Shown here one piece after another: positions 50,740 to 61,364 of a DNA stretch of 64,000 nt. Every line of letters starts with the position of its first letter. The stretch's first letter is position 1. Both the position numbers and the translations under genes were made by a program. The notes beneath the pieces were generated by a model. That model saw only the letters and a list, made by a program, of their open reading frames with translations, was not told where the DNA came from and ran no database searches. The DNA comes from Thermoflexibacter ruber. GTDB taxonomy: Bacteria > Bacteroidota > Bacteroidia > Cytophagales > Thermoflexibacteraceae. The DNA is taken from the NCBI RefSeq assembly GCF_900113045.1, contig NZ_FONY01000024.1, positions 22,976 through 86,975 on the forward strand, in the 5' to 3' direction.

Positions 50740-52638
50740 TTAATGTGAGTGAGAAGATACATGAATTTCGCTTTCCTTTGCCAACTCCCTGTCATACTCC
50801 TCTAATACCTTCTCATGCTCCAAGTTGGACTCAACTGTTTCGTAATGAGGGATATGCTGAGGTATAAAATCTTCTTTTGCATTAGGCTTGCTGTAATCAT
50901 AAGGCCATCTGTAAACTGTTGGTATTTTGCCTGGCCAGTTGCCGTGTCCCGGTAATCTTGGCGTAGTCCATTCCAACGTATTTGACCTCCATGGATTCAA
51001 AGGTGCTAATCTTCCATAGAAGATAGAATAGAAGAAGTTGAATAGGAAAATAAATTGCGCACTTAAAGTAATGATAGCTGCAATACTTATCAGCATATTC
51101 AAATCAGCATAAGAACTAAAAGCATCAAAGTTTGTCCATGAATAGTATCTTCTTGGGAAACCTGCAATACCGATATAGTGCATAGGGAAAAACACGAAGT
51201 AAACACCCACAAAAGTAATCCAGAAGTGGACATACCCTAACTTATCGTCCATCATTCTACCAAACATTTTAGGGAACCAATGGTAGATACCCGCTAACAT
51301 TCCAAAGAAAGAGGCAGAACCCATTACTAAGTGAAAGTGAGCCACTACGAAATATGTATCATGCAACTGAATATCAATCGCTGAGTTACCCAACGCAATA
51401 CCCGTTACTCCACCAGAAATGAAGAAGGATACTAAGCCGATGGAAAACAACATCGCTGGTGTAAATACTATATTTCCTCTCCAAAGAGTAGTAATGTAGT
51501 TGAATGACTTAACCGCAGAAGGTACTGCAATGATTAGCGTGAGTAACATAAATACAGAACCAAGAAATGGATTCATACCTGTTACAAACATGTGGTGCGC
51601 CCATACGATAAACGAAATAAACGTAATTGCCAACATAGAAATTACCATCGCAGAGTAACCAAAAATTGGCTTACGTGCATTCGTAGCGATAATTTCAGAG
51701 GTGATACCCAAAGCAGGCAATAACACTATGTACACTTCTGGGTGTCCCAAGAACCAGAATAAATGTTGGAAAAGAAGCGCACTACCGCCGCTATGATGAA
51801 GAGCCTCTCCGTCTATATAAATCTGGTCCAAGTAAAAACTTGTACCAAAGCTTCTATCAAAAATTAATAGTAGAGCAGCAGAGAATAGCACAGGGAAAGA
51901 AAGTATGCCTATTACGGCTGTCAAGAAAAACGCCCAAACTGTCAATGGCAACCTCCACATGCTCATACCTCTGGTTCTTAGATTAATTACTGTAGTAACA
52001 TAATTAATACTACCAAGTAAAGAACCTACTATAAACAGAGCCATACTTATCAACCACATAGTCATTCCCAATCCAGAGCCCAAACTTGCCTGAGGCAAAG
52101 CACTTAAAGGAGGATAAATAACCCATCCCCCTGCCGCAGGACCTGTTTCTATGAATATAGAAGCAAACATGACGACACTTGATGCAAAGAAAAACCAATA
52201 CGACAACATATTCAGAAACCCAGAAGCCATATCTCTTGCACCAATCTGTAAAGGAATCAGAAAGTTACTGAAAGTACCACTCAACCCTGCCGTCAATACA
52301 AAAAACACCATGATAGTACCGTGCATTGTTACCAACGCCAAGTAGAAATTTTGGTCAAGTTTACCTTGCTCTGTAATCCAACCTCCTAAAATAGGTCTAA
52401 GTATCTCTAAGTTTGCTTCTGGAAAACCTAACTGCAAACGGAAAATTACAGAAAACACGCCGCCAATAATAGCCCAGAAAATACCTGTAATAAGAAACTG
52501 CTTAGCAATAATCTTATGGTCTTCTGAGAAAATATACTTTCTAATGAAAGACTGCTCATGATGCTCGTGGTCATGATGTTCGTCATGATGTACGTGGCTA
52601 TCAACAGATGTGTGAAGTTGTGTATCTACTACAGACAT
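50740..52638 (-). CDS. ctaD: Cytochrome c oxidase subunit I
   Basis: A 632-residue haem-copper oxidase subunit I with twelve transmembrane helices. Key motifs: HGTIMVFFVLTAG (low-spin haem ligand region), WFLGHPEVYIVLLPALG (Cu-B His and the cross-linked Tyr), WAHHMF, and DTYFVVAHFHLVMG (haem ligands). The YVHFW block and the K-channel region identify an A-type oxidase. The N-terminus has an unusual histidine-rich stretch (about 12-28; HVHHDEHHDHEHHE) that may bind copper or zinc. It reduces oxygen to water while pumping protons, taking electrons from the copper A site of subunit II. Last gene of the act-cta run; 19 bases after ctaC. Confidence 0.97.
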   Translation of the reverse strand: MSVVDTQLHTSVDSHVHHDEHHDHEHHEQSFIRKYIFSEDHKIIAKQFLITGIFWAIIGGVFSVIFRLQLGFPEANLEILRPILGGWITEQGKLDQNFYLALVTMHGTIMVFFVLTAGLSGTFSNFLIPLQIGARDMASGFLNMLSYWFFFASSVVMFASIFIETGPAAGGWVIYPPLSALPQASLGSGLGMTMWLISMALFIVGSLLGSINYVTTVINLRTRGMSMWRLPLTVWAFFLTAVIGILSFPVLFSAALLLIFDRSFGTSFYLDQIYIDGEALHHSGGSALLFQHLFWFLGHPEVYIVLLPALGITSEIIATNARKPIFGYSAMVISMLAITFISFIVWAHHMFVTGMNPFLGSVFMLLTLIIAVPSAVKSFNYITTLWRGNIVFTPAMLFSIGLVSFFISGGVTGIALGNSAIDIQLHDTYFVVAHFHLVMGSASFFGMLAGIYHWFPKMFGRMMDDKLGYVHFWITFVGVYFVFFPMHYIGIAGFPRRYYSWTNFDAFSSYADLNMLISIAAIITLSAQFIFLFNFFYSIFYGRLAPLNPWRSNTLEWTTPRLPGHGNWPGKIPTVYRWPYDYSKPNAKEDFIPQHIPHYETVESNLEHEKVLEEYDRELAKESEIHVSSHSH

Positions 52639-52657
52639 ATTTTATATTGATTTTTTA

Positions 52658-53677
52658 TTACTTTTCTAAATCAGCTAAATTGAAATCTTTTAATTTCAAA
52701 CTTGATATGTAATCCTTATTTTGACTTGCCCAAGGCTCCTGCTCTGTTACCCATTTATTAAATTCCTCAGGTTCATCTACTACTATTACCATGCGCATCG
52801 CAAAGTGTCCATTTCCACAAACCTCAGTACAAGCCATTTCATAATTAAATTTATCATTGTTTAGTTCTTTACGCATCTCAGCGGTAGTTTTAGTAGGAAT
52901 AAACCAGAAAGTAGTTGGCATACCGGGTACTGCGTCCATCTTTACCCTGAAATGAGGCATATATACACTGTGCAATACATCTCTCGCTCTAATATTTAAC
53001 TTTACAGGTTTACCCTTAGGAATGTGAATTTCTCTTGGAATAAAATCATCAAAATTTGCCTTATCGTTAGCAAAATCCATCCCCAGCTGATTCGTTCCAT
53101 CTATTTTGGTATAATCATACTTCCCAAGCTTACCGTCCTTACCTGGATAGCGAACCATCCAATTAAACTGCTTACCTACTATTTCAAACTGAACAGAATC
53201 TTCTGGAGCAGGTGCAGTGATCTTAGTCCACTCTATTAAACCTGTAATTACTAATAGTGCCATAACTACCCCAGGTATAGCAGTCCACAATAACTCCAAC
53301 TTTGTATTATCTGGATACCAATATGCCTTTCTATCTTCTCTAAATCTAAACCAATATGGGAAGAAGAATAACAAGATGTGCGTTAGCACAAATGCAACCG
53401 TAATAATAGCTGTTGTTACCCAAAATAGGTTATCCGTAATTACCCCATGCTCCGAAGAAGGAGGTGGTAAATATTCTGCTTTTCCTGAATACCAAAAGAA
53501 AGCACCAAAACCTACAATGAAAAATACAATAAATAAAAAGCCATTTACCGTATTACTAAAGCCAACTCGCTTTTCATGCGTCCCTTTGGCAATGTTTACT
53601 AAGGCTAATATCCTATATACCAAGGCAAAAAGTGCAATGATTAGGATAGTACCTGTTATAATGAGAAGACTTGTCAT
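52658..53677 (-). CDS. ctaC: Cytochrome c oxidase subunit II
   Basis: A 339-residue oxidase subunit II. Three hydrophobic segments come first (about 1-20, 43-65 and 85-112), then the periplasmic cupredoxin domain. The copper A motif is CTEVCGNGHFAM with C283, E285, C287, H291 and M294, all required ligands. WNWM-like KQFNWMVRYPG and HSVYMPHFRVKMDAVPGM are the other signature blocks. The domain has no haem c fused to it, so electrons must come from a separate cytochrome c, most likely the ActE or ActA haems of alternative complex III upstream. A gap of 119 bases separates it from actF; no strong terminator was seen there. Confidence 0.95.
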   Translation of the reverse strand: MTSLLIITGTILIIALFALVYRILALVNIAKGTHEKRVGFSNTVNGFLFIVFFIVGFGAFFWYSGKAEYLPPPSSEHGVITDNLFWVTTAIITVAFVLTHILLFFFPYWFRFREDRKAYWYPDNTKLELLWTAIPGVVMALLVITGLIEWTKITAPAPEDSVQFEIVGKQFNWMVRYPGKDGKLGKYDYTKIDGTNQLGMDFANDKANFDDFIPREIHIPKGKPVKLNIRARDVLHSVYMPHFRVKMDAVPGMPTTFWFIPTKTTAEMRKELNNDKFNYEMACTEVCGNGHFAMRMVIVVDEPEEFNKWVTEQEPWASQNKDYISSLKLKDFNLADLEK

Positions 53678-53796
53678 ATAGCTTGTATATAATATGTTGA
53701 ATAATATTTGCTCTTATTACTTTCTGTAAAATTGAAAGGTTTTAAAAAATTGAATTTTTTTGAAAAACTTTCAGAAAATTTTAAATAAGTAAAATT

Positions 53797-55095
53797 CTAA
53801 ATATGATGGTGCAGACTTTCCTGTAACATTGGGTGGTTCTTAGCTATCAAAGGTGCTTTTGATAAAGCATTGGCTACTACATAAGCAAAAGCCGCCAAGT
53901 ATATCATAGCTAAACCAATTTCCAAGAAGCCAAAGCCACCATTTTCCTTTAATGTACCCGGAGTAATCATCAAATAGAAATCAAACCAATGCCCTATCAG
54001 TACCGCAATACAAACTATTTTGATGATAGTCGCTTTTCTTTTAGAATCTCTTGTCATAAAAGCTAAGAAAGGAAAGAAGAAATTAACAAACAAGTTGAAA
54101 AAGATAAACTTACTGTAAAAGTCGCTTTCCAATCTTTCTACAAAATAGATAGTTTCTTCAGGAATATTTGCGTAGTAAATCAAAAGGAACTGACCTAACC
54201 ATATATAAGTCCAGAATATACTAAAACCAAAAACCATTTTATTAATATCGTGAAAATGGCTTTCATTCATGAACTTTAAGTATCCTGCTTCCTTCAAAAA
54301 TACTAATGCCAATGAAATAGCTGCTAAACCTGCCACATGCCAACTTGCAAATACATACCAGCCAAACATAGTACTGAACCAGTGTGTATCAATAGACATA
54401 ATCCAATCCCACGCAGAAACAGAAGAAGATACAGCAAAGAAAATAATAAATAAGGTAGCAATAGTTTTCATTTTCCAGAAACGCTTGGTCCCCCCTTCAA
54501 TATCCTCTAACAGAGATTGTTTCCTAAGTGCATAGTAAAAGGCAATCCAGCCACCTAAAAAAACAACCATTCTAATCAAATAAAAAGGCAGATTCAAAAA
54601 CGCTTGCTTCCCAGCAATGATTTCGTCATAGTTAGGACTACTCTTATCATACAAGGAACTATCTGTCCAATGAAAAATAGTATGATTCCCTATCAAGAAT
54701 ACTGCAAGCATCAATACAGCTGCCATAGGCAGGAAGCTACCAAAAGCCTCAGGCACTCTCTTAATTCCAGCAGACCAGCCTGCATGAGCCGCATACTGAA
54801 TCGCAAAGAAGAATACCCCTATGATACTTAAACCTAAGAAAAATACGTTGTTAATCCAAAAATTAACTATTAGTCGGTCAGTCCAGCTATAGTGATGCCC
54901 ATGCTCTGAGGTAGTTCCACCTTCGCCACCTGCGAAAGCAAGTGCATGTGCCTCGTCATGACCGCCTCCTGTAACTAACATCACAATTCCTATGACAAAA
55001 AGCACTAACCCTATAACTAAGATGGTAAAAATGCTTCTTCTTGCACCATCTGAAAAAACAAACCTTTCATCAATGTCGAATGATTCTGCTTTCAT
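53797..55095 (-). CDS. actF: Alternative complex III subunit ActF (quinol:cytochrome c oxidoreductase)
   Basis: A 432-residue polytopic membrane protein with about ten transmembrane helices, homologous to ActC of the NrfD/PsrC family. The sequence has RSIFTILVIGLVLFVIGIVM, INNVFFLGLSIIGVFFFAIQ, DWIMSIDTHWFSTMFGWYVF and FGFSIFWTYIWLGQFLLIYY. A Gly/His-rich periplasmic loop (GGGHDEAHALAFAGGEGG, EHGHH) lies near residue 45-70. In ACIII structures ActF packs next to ActC and contributes to the proton-conducting membrane core. Position in the operon, after actE, matches Flavobacterium and Rhodothermus operons. Confidence 0.93.
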   Translation of the reverse strand: MKAESFDIDERFVFSDGARRSIFTILVIGLVLFVIGIVMLVTGGGHDEAHALAFAGGEGGTTSEHGHHYSWTDRLIVNFWINNVFFLGLSIIGVFFFAIQYAAHAGWSAGIKRVPEAFGSFLPMAAVLMLAVFLIGNHTIFHWTDSSLYDKSSPNYDEIIAGKQAFLNLPFYLIRMVVFLGGWIAFYYALRKQSLLEDIEGGTKRFWKMKTIATLFIIFFAVSSSVSAWDWIMSIDTHWFSTMFGWYVFASWHVAGLAAISLALVFLKEAGYLKFMNESHFHDINKMVFGFSIFWTYIWLGQFLLIYYANIPEETIYFVERLESDFYSKFIFFNLFVNFFFPFLAFMTRDSKRKATIIKIVCIAVLIGHWFDFYLMITPGTLKENGGFGFLEIGLAMIYLAAFAYVVANALSKAPLIAKNHPMLQESLHHHI

Positions 55096-55191
55096 TATCT
55101 TTTAATTTTTTATATTTTGAACAGCAATAATTTTAGGCTGTAATAAAACAATTTCAATTAATTTCAAATATTAGAACAAGGCAATTTAAAC

Positions 55192-55845
55192 TTAACCTTC
55201 GCCTTTTTGCAATTTCTTTACGTAATGAACTATTTTCCACCTTTCTTCTGGCGTAATAGTGGTTTTAAGCCCCCACATTCTGCCTTTACCATGAGATATT
55301 ACATGAAAAATATGTCCTTCTGGCAAGTTTTTATATGCTGCCCCTGTCAAGTTAGCCACCCCTTTATACATAGCCCCTACTTTTCCATCTCCCAAGCCTT
55401 TTTCTCCATGGCAAGGCTGGCAGTAAGTAAGGTATAAGTTTTTTCCTTCCTCTACTACACCATCACTTGCAGGTACAGGATTAGTCAAAATTCTACCTGC
55501 CAAAGCAAAACTATCTACATGCAATTCATAAAAATACAAAGCCTTATCTCTTGCATCTTTGGAGCTATCTGCTACTGAGCGATAGTTTTGGCGCGGAACG
55601 GTTCCTTCCACAGGAGGCATCATATTGATATGCTTTTTACCTTTGTATTGGTTATATGGATTAGAGTTATAGTACTCGCGTCCATAGGTAGTAGAGTCTA
55701 TAATCTGGGAATAAGGGTCGTATGCAACTGAGTGATACATATTGGGTGCATATTCGGTTCCTGTATAATTCCCTTTAGGCTCGCAGCTATACAGCAAGCA
55801 AGCGAAAATTGCTACAATTATGCTTAGATGTATTCTTGATAACAT
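55192..55845 (-). CDS. actE: Alternative complex III subunit ActE (monohaem cytochrome c)
   Basis: A 217-residue lipoprotein cytochrome. The signal MLSRIHLSIIVAIFACLLYS ends in a lipobox with Cys at 21. The C-terminal half (about 120-217) is a class I cytochrome c with one CQPCH site (LTYCQPCHGEKGLGDGK) and a distal Met in the RMWGLKTTITPEERW region. It passes electrons from the ActA haems of the complex toward the oxidase. It starts 23 bases after actD ends. Confidence 0.93.
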   Translation of the reverse strand: MLSRIHLSIIVAIFACLLYSCEPKGNYTGTEYAPNMYHSVAYDPYSQIIDSTTYGREYYNSNPYNQYKGKKHINMMPPVEGTVPRQNYRSVADSSKDARDKALYFYELHVDSFALAGRILTNPVPASDGVVEEGKNLYLTYCQPCHGEKGLGDGKVGAMYKGVANLTGAAYKNLPEGHIFHVISHGKGRMWGLKTTITPEERWKIVHYVKKLQKGEG

Positions 55846-55868
55846 TTTTGCTAATGTGTTTTAATTTT

Positions 55869-56486
55869 TTAACGATGATGCGCAATTCTACTTGACCTTG
55901 TTACTCCATTGGTAAATAAATCTACCACATACTTGATAAAGGAACTTTGATTTTCTTCATCTGTAAAATCACGTCTATAAACTTCCTCAGCATGAACATC
56001 TTTAAGGATAGAACGAATCTGCTCCTCGCTCAAAGAATTATTTGCTAAATCTATTGCCATGACGTGCTTGTCATCAGTAGCCCTAATATCAAAAATTCTT
56101 GGTACTTTGTGAGGCAGATAGCCTTTCACAAACAAGAATGTCAATGTCATTCCATAAGAAGCCAACAAAACAGTCAATTCAAAAGTAACAGGCACAAAGT
56201 CAGGAATAGCCAGATAAGGTTTCCCCCCAATGACCATAGGCCAATCTATCACCATCATACCTACTTGCATAATAATCGCCAAACAAGTACCTAAAAAGCC
56301 AAACATGAATGCCGCTTTAGGAGTCCAAGACCTTTGGTAGCCCAAGGCATGTTCTAAACCATGCACAGGGAAAGGAGTAAATACTTCATAGATTTTCACA
56401 CCTTTTTTTCTTATGTCTTCTACTCCATGTAATAGGTCATCTTGGTCGCCGAATATGCCCACTAAAAAATGTTTATTTTTTTCCAT
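55869..56486 (-). CDS. actD: Alternative complex III subunit ActD (DUF3341)
   Basis: A 205-residue DUF3341 protein of normal length. The soluble N-terminus FLVGIFGDQDDLLHGVEDIR and IYEVFTPFPVHGLEHALGY is followed by two transmembrane helices (about 60-80 and 100-125; FMFGFLGTCLAIIMQVGMMV and FELTVLLASYGMTLTFLFVK). The C-terminal segment ends the chain with a charged tail. It stabilises the membrane part of ACIII. It starts 40 bases after actC ends. Confidence 0.93.
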   Translation of the reverse strand: MEKNKHFLVGIFGDQDDLLHGVEDIRKKGVKIYEVFTPFPVHGLEHALGYQRSWTPKAAFMFGFLGTCLAIIMQVGMMVIDWPMVIGGKPYLAIPDFVPVTFELTVLLASYGMTLTFLFVKGYLPHKVPRIFDIRATDDKHVMAIDLANNSLSEEQIRSILKDVHAEEVYRRDFTDEENQSSFIKYVVDLFTNGVTRSSRIAHHR

Positions 56487-56526
56487 ATTAAAAACTTTGT
56501 TCAGGATTCTAATAGATTTTTGATTA

Positions 56527-57960
56527 TTAAGCTTCTTTCTCTACTACCGTTTCTTCCAAAGAAGGTAATGGTTCGTTTACCAATGTTCTTCTTGCCCTAT
56601 ACACCTTTGAGTTAGACTCTTTCAATACTGCTTTAACCTCTGCCATGTTAATTACTGGGAAGAACTTAGCAAATAAGAAGAAGAAAGTAAAGAACAAGCC
56701 AAAAGTAAATAGATATGTGCCAACATCGTGCATAGTTGGAATAAAATAAGTCCAGCTTGAAGGTAAGTAATCTCTATGCAGTGAAGTTACGATAATCACA
56801 AAGCGTTCAAACCACATACCTATATTCACTACAATCGATAATACAAACGTCCACATTAAACTTGTACGAATCTTCTTTATCCAGAAAAGCTGTGGAGAGA
56901 TTACATTGCAAGTCATCATAGACCAGTAAGCCCACCAATAAGGACCTGTAGAGCGGTTCAAGAAGGCATACTGTTCATATTCCACCCCAGAATACCAAGC
57001 TATAAACAACTCAGTTGTATAAGCTATACCTACGATAGAGCCTGTTACGATGATGATAATATTCATCATCTCGATATGCTCAATGGTAATATAATCCTCG
57101 AGGTGATATACTTTGCGTGTAATTAACATCAAGGTTAATACCATGGCAAAGCCTGAGAAAATCGCACCTGCAACGAAGTAAGGTGGGAAGATGGTGGTGT
57201 GCCAACCGGGTATAACAGAAGTAGCAAAGTCAAAACTTACTATGGTATGTACAGAGAGTACCAGAGGTGTGGAAAGACCTGCTAATATCAAAGAAACTGC
57301 TTCGTAGTGCATCCAAGATTTTGCTGAGCCGTCCCAGCCTAAACTCAAAATACCGTACATCAATCTTGAAATCTTAGAAGTTGCTCTATCTCTGATAGTA
57401 GCAAAGTCAGGAACTAAGCCAACATACCAGAAAAGCAAGGATACAGAAAAATAAGTACCAATCGCAAATACGTCCCAAAGCAGTGGGGAGTTAAAGTTTA
57501 CCCACAAAGAGCCATAAGTGTTTGGTAAAGGGAAAGCCCAAACAGGACCTATCCAAGGTCTTCCCATGTGAGCAATAGGCCAGAACAGGGCGCAAATAAC
57601 GGCAAAAATTGTCATCGCTTCTGCGGCTCTGTTAATAGAGGTACGCCATTTCTGACGGAATAGCAAAAGAATGGCAGAAATCAAAGTACCTGCGTGACCG
57701 ATACCTACCCACCATACGAAGTTGGTAATGTCCCACGCCCATTGTACACTTTTATTTAAGCCCCAGCGTCCGATACCATTCCAAAGCATATCACCTAAAT
57801 AATACCCACCTACACCCAATGCTAAAAGCGAGGCGGCAAGGGAAGCTAACCAAGCTGGACTTGGTGCGCCTTCTACCTGTTTGCATATATCTTCGGTAAC
57901 GTCTTTATGTGTTTTACCTCCTGTTACCAAAGGCTCTCTTACTTCTGATACGATTTGCAT
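56527..57960 (-). CDS. actC: Alternative complex III subunit ActC (NrfD/PsrC-like, quinone-binding)
   Basis: A 477-residue polytopic membrane protein of the NrfD family with ten predicted transmembrane helices. Blocks include [60 protein letters not shown] and [20 protein letters not shown]. It binds menaquinol at its periplasmic side and passes electrons to ActB; together with ActF it may conduct protons. It is one of the conserved core genes, in the standard order ActA-B-C-D-E-F. Confidence 0.95.
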   Translation of the reverse strand: MQIVSEVREPLVTGGKTHKDVTEDICKQVEGAPSPAWLASLAASLLALGVGGYYLGDMLWNGIGRWGLNKSVQWAWDITNFVWWVGIGHAGTLISAILLLFRQKWRTSINRAAEAMTIFAVICALFWPIAHMGRPWIGPVWAFPLPNTYGSLWVNFNSPLLWDVFAIGTYFSVSLLFWYVGLVPDFATIRDRATSKISRLMYGILSLGWDGSAKSWMHYEAVSLILAGLSTPLVLSVHTIVSFDFATSVIPGWHTTIFPPYFVAGAIFSGFAMVLTLMLITRKVYHLEDYITIEHIEMMNIIIIVTGSIVGIAYTTELFIAWYSGVEYEQYAFLNRSTGPYWWAYWSMMTCNVISPQLFWIKKIRTSLMWTFVLSIVVNIGMWFERFVIIVTSLHRDYLPSSWTYFIPTMHDVGTYLFTFGLFFTFFFLFAKFFPVINMAEVKAVLKESNSKVYRARRTLVNEPLPSLEETVVEKEA

Positions 57961-58025
57961 TTGATATATAGTTATTTTTTAATGTTCTAATTACGCAAAA
58001 ATTTTATAAAAAGCAGGAATAAGCA

Positions 58026-61000
58026 TTAGGCTTTTTTCTGCTCGTCGTCTATGTTTCTAATCTTGGTCAGATACCAAACATTAGGACGAGTATTGATTTC
58101 GTCCAATACATTATAAGCTCTACCTTTTTCTACTTCGTAATCCAACAATACAGAAATTTTAGTACTTGTATCGTTCAAATCTCCAAACACGATTGCTTCA
58201 GTAGGACAAGCAGAAGCACAAGCTGTCGTAATTTCACCGTCTTTAGGTCTTCTACCCTCGCTCTTTGCTTTCAACTTTCCTGCTTGGATACGCTGTACGC
58301 ACAATGAGCATTTTTCCATGACCCCTCTTGAACGAACAGTTACATCAGGGTTCAGCACCATTTTGCCCAAATCGTTGTTTTGGTGATAGTCAAATTCGTT
58401 ATTATTGTAATACTTAAACCAATTGAAGCGTCTTACCTTATATGGACAGTTGTTAGCACAATATTTTGTACCTATGCAACGGTTATAAGTCATTTGGTTC
58501 AAGCCTTCTGTACTGTGTGTAGTGGCAGCTACAGGGCAAACTGTTTCGCAAGGCGCATTGTTACAGTGCTGGCACATCATCGGTTGGAATACCACTTTTG
58601 GATTTTCTACTACCTGAGCTAACTTATCAAAATCTCTTTCTTCTAAACCATCTCCTTCTGAAGTATAGTAGCGGTCAATGCGAATCCAGTGCATTTCGCG
58701 GCGGTTAATGATTTCTTTCTTGCCAACTACTGTCACATTGTTCTCTAAATGGCAAGCTGTAATACAAGCTCCACAACCTATACAAGAGTTCAAGTCTATA
58801 GACATACCCCAATGGTGGTTCGGATACTTATGAATATCAGCCTTAATTCCCCTTCTCGCATTCCAAAGTGTTTTTTCGTATTCTGTTCTTGTTTCATTCT
58901 CAGCACTATAGCCATCACTTGAAACGTCCCAAATAGTTACATCTGTAGGCTTTCTTTTTCCCTTGATGCTTCCGCTAATATGTGGGAAAAATCTACCAGC
59001 CTTTTCGTCTTTTTGGTACTGAGCCAAAGAAGCCTCTTGAATAATAGTTTCCCTACCCATGAATGTGCTATGCGTTTGCGTAGTAGCTAATCTTTCCCAA
59101 TCTCCCGAATCTGCAATACTTACCCCTGTAAATTGAGCATATTTCACTTCACTACCTCGTGCTGCAAAAGGATACATATTTACTCCACCTGCTTCATTAG
59201 CAACCTTACCTACTGAAATTTTATCAGTATTTACTCTACCGTAACCCAAAGCTATCGCAATGGTATCAGGTGCCTGCCCCGGTTGGATAAATACAGGAAG
59301 ATTAAACTCTTGATTTCCAACTTTGACAGTAGCGGTGGTTGCCTTATTTTCTTTATTGACAAAGCCCATTTGCTTTGCCATGCTCAAAGGCACAGAAACA
59401 TAGTTGCCCCAAGTCATTTTCGAGATAGGGTCTGGCGAATCTTGGATATACGGATTGTTTGCCTCAGCCCCAGAACCTATCAGTACCTTAGGGTAAATCA
59501 CTAATTCCACTCCTGAATTGGTCGCTTTGTACTCACTACCAATTTCAGAAGCAATTGCTCCTAAGTCTATGCTTGCTGGAGCGGTTGCACTTGCCTCGTT
59601 AAGAGAGGTGTACCCCTCCCCTACTGTGGGTTCAAATACGCCATTGTGCAAAGACCGCTTCCAGAAAAGTTCAAACTCACTTTCTTTGCTTTGTAATTTG
59701 AATAAATTTTCTTTCCAGAAATTGCGGATATAAGTCAGGTAATCGGTAGTAATGCCTGCCCATGTCAAGAGAGATTGCTGTACTTGACGCGTATTGAAAA
59801 TCGTCATAATCGTAGGCTGCCCTAAGCTAAAGTAGCCTTTCTTTGGTTCTGCATCATTCCAAGACTCTAAAAAGTGGCTATCAGGACAGTTGTAAGTACA
59901 CAAAGAAGAAGTTTCCCCCTTTGCTCTATCTGCTGTACTTATTCGCAACTCTACTTTACTTAAATTTTTAGCTAAACTTGCCCCTTGTGGATGGTCATAG
60001 ACGGGATTACAGTTGTAAAAAATAACACCTTTTACATTTCCTGCTTCTACATCTTTTACAAAAGTACTCATCGCTGCATCATCGCCTTGTCTTTGAAAAG
60101 AAGGGGTATTTATATCAATAGTAGTACCATAGCTACCCAGCATTTCATTGATTTCATTGGCTAATGTTTGCAGTTTTACATCATTAGAGCCAGAAACTAC
60201 TAAGGCTTTTTCTCTATTTTCCCACAAATCATTCGCACATTTTTCCAAATAAGGAATTTTGACATCAGCGGTACTAATCGTAGATTTCCCTGCTTTTGCC
60301 GCAATCAAATTGTAGAGCTTAGCCAAAACTAAGCCTTCTTGTGAAGGTTTAATCGGCGTTCTATAATCTGCATTTGCCCCTGTCAAAGACATGATAGACT
60401 CAAAAGAGTACAATCGGGACATTTGCTTTTTATCTTTATTTACTTTTCTATTCTGAGCGAATTGGCGAGCATATTCTATCGGCGAAATCCAAGTCCCTAA
60501 AAAGTCTGCTCCAAAGCTTGCAATGATGTTTGCTTTGTCAAATTTATAAGAAGGAACTACTGCTTTTCCGAATTTTGCCTTGTTTGCTTGCAAAAGAGCC
60601 GAAGAAGAAATCGGGTCATAAGTAACATGAACAGTAGTAGGATACTTTGCGATAAAATCTGCAATTACTTTTTTAGTAGAAGGACTAAGAATTGTATTGG
60701 AAACGATGCGAATTTGTCCTCCGCTTTGTGTAATAGAAGCCAACTTAGCTGAGATTTCTTTGTCCACCGTAGCCCAATCGGTATCTTTGCCATTAATGGT
60801 AGGATTTTTTGCCCTCTCAATGTCATATAAAGACATAATGGAGGCATTCACTCTTGCACTTGTCCCACCAAAAGTAACATTAGAATAGTTGTTACCTTCA
60901 ATAAAAATAGGACGACCTTCTCTTGTTTTCACTAAAATAGCACAATAATCTCCCCCTTCAGCATACGTTGAGGCGTAATAATTAGGAATACCCGGTGTAA

Positions 61001-61256
61001 TTTCTTCAGGTTTAACGATATAGGGAATAGCGTGCTTCACGGGTGTATCACAAGCCGCCAAAGAAACTGCGGCTACACTGAAGCCCATAAGTTTCAAGAA
61101 ATCCCTACGATTGGATTTTACCTCTTCCGAGTTATCTCCAAAGCTATCTTTGATTGGCAAATGCTCAGGAAACTCCTTGTCCGCATATTTGACAACCTCT
61201 ATATCATTTGTAAGTTCTTCGATGCCTTTCCAATAAAACTTTTTAGTGTCGCTCAT
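58026..61256 (-). CDS. actB: Alternative complex III subunit ActB (molybdopterin-oxidoreductase-like and Fe-S protein)
   Basis: A 1076-residue fused protein. The N-terminus has a Tat-type signal-like segment, SNRRDFLKLMGFSVAAVSLA (near 49-68). The first part (about 75-750) is a molybdopterin-oxidoreductase fold that lacks the cofactor-binding residues and is structural in ACIII. The C-terminal ferredoxin-like part (about 860-1050) carries four cluster motifs: CIGCGACITACH, CQHCNNAPCETVCP, CIGTKYCANNCP and CSLCVQRI with the later CASACP. These should hold three 4Fe-4S clusters and one 3Fe-4S cluster as in the Rhodothermus and Flavobacterium complexes. It links the quinol site in ActC to the haems of ActA. 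Confidence 0.95.
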   Translation of the reverse strand: MSDTKKFYWKGIEELTNDIEVVKYADKEFPEHLPIKDSFGDNSEEVKSNRRDFLKLMGFSVAAVSLAACDTPVKHAIPYIVKPEEITPGIPNYYASTYAEGGDYCAILVKTREGRPIFIEGNNYSNVTFGGTSARVNASIMSLYDIERAKNPTINGKDTDWATVDKEISAKLASITQSGGQIRIVSNTILSPSTKKVIADFIAKYPTTVHVTYDPISSSALLQANKAKFGKAVVPSYKFDKANIIASFGADFLGTWISPIEYARQFAQNRKVNKDKKQMSRLYSFESIMSLTGANADYRTPIKPSQEGLVLAKLYNLIAAKAGKSTISTADVKIPYLEKCANDLWENREKALVVSGSNDVKLQTLANEINEMLGSYGTTIDINTPSFQRQGDDAAMSTFVKDVEAGNVKGVIFYNCNPVYDHPQGASLAKNLSKVELRISTADRAKGETSSLCTYNCPDSHFLESWNDAEPKKGYFSLGQPTIMTIFNTRQVQQSLLTWAGITTDYLTYIRNFWKENLFKLQSKESEFELFWKRSLHNGVFEPTVGEGYTSLNEASATAPASIDLGAIASEIGSEYKATNSGVELVIYPKVLIGSGAEANNPYIQDSPDPISKMTWGNYVSVPLSMAKQMGFVNKENKATTATVKVGNQEFNLPVFIQPGQAPDTIAIALGYGRVNTDKISVGKVANEAGGVNMYPFAARGSEVKYAQFTGVSIADSGDWERLATTQTHSTFMGRETIIQEASLAQYQKDEKAGRFFPHISGSIKGKRKPTDVTIWDVSSDGYSAENETRTEYEKTLWNARRGIKADIHKYPNHHWGMSIDLNSCIGCGACITACHLENNVTVVGKKEIINRREMHWIRIDRYYTSEGDGLEERDFDKLAQVVENPKVVFQPMMCQHCNNAPCETVCPVAATTHSTEGLNQMTYNRCIGTKYCANNCPYKVRRFNWFKYYNNNEFDYHQNNDLGKMVLNPDVTVRSRGVMEKCSLCVQRIQAGKLKAKSEGRRPKDGEITTACASACPTEAIVFGDLNDTSTKISVLLDYEVEKGRAYNVLDEINTRPNVWYLTKIRNIDDEQKKA

Positions 61257-61364
61257 ATTTTTAAAAAAATAATTTCAAATGACTGATTAATGGGTCTGTT
61301 TTGAGATTAGTTCACAAAATAGTGAAATAAGCAGGAGTACCAAAACTCATGCTTATCTAAATTT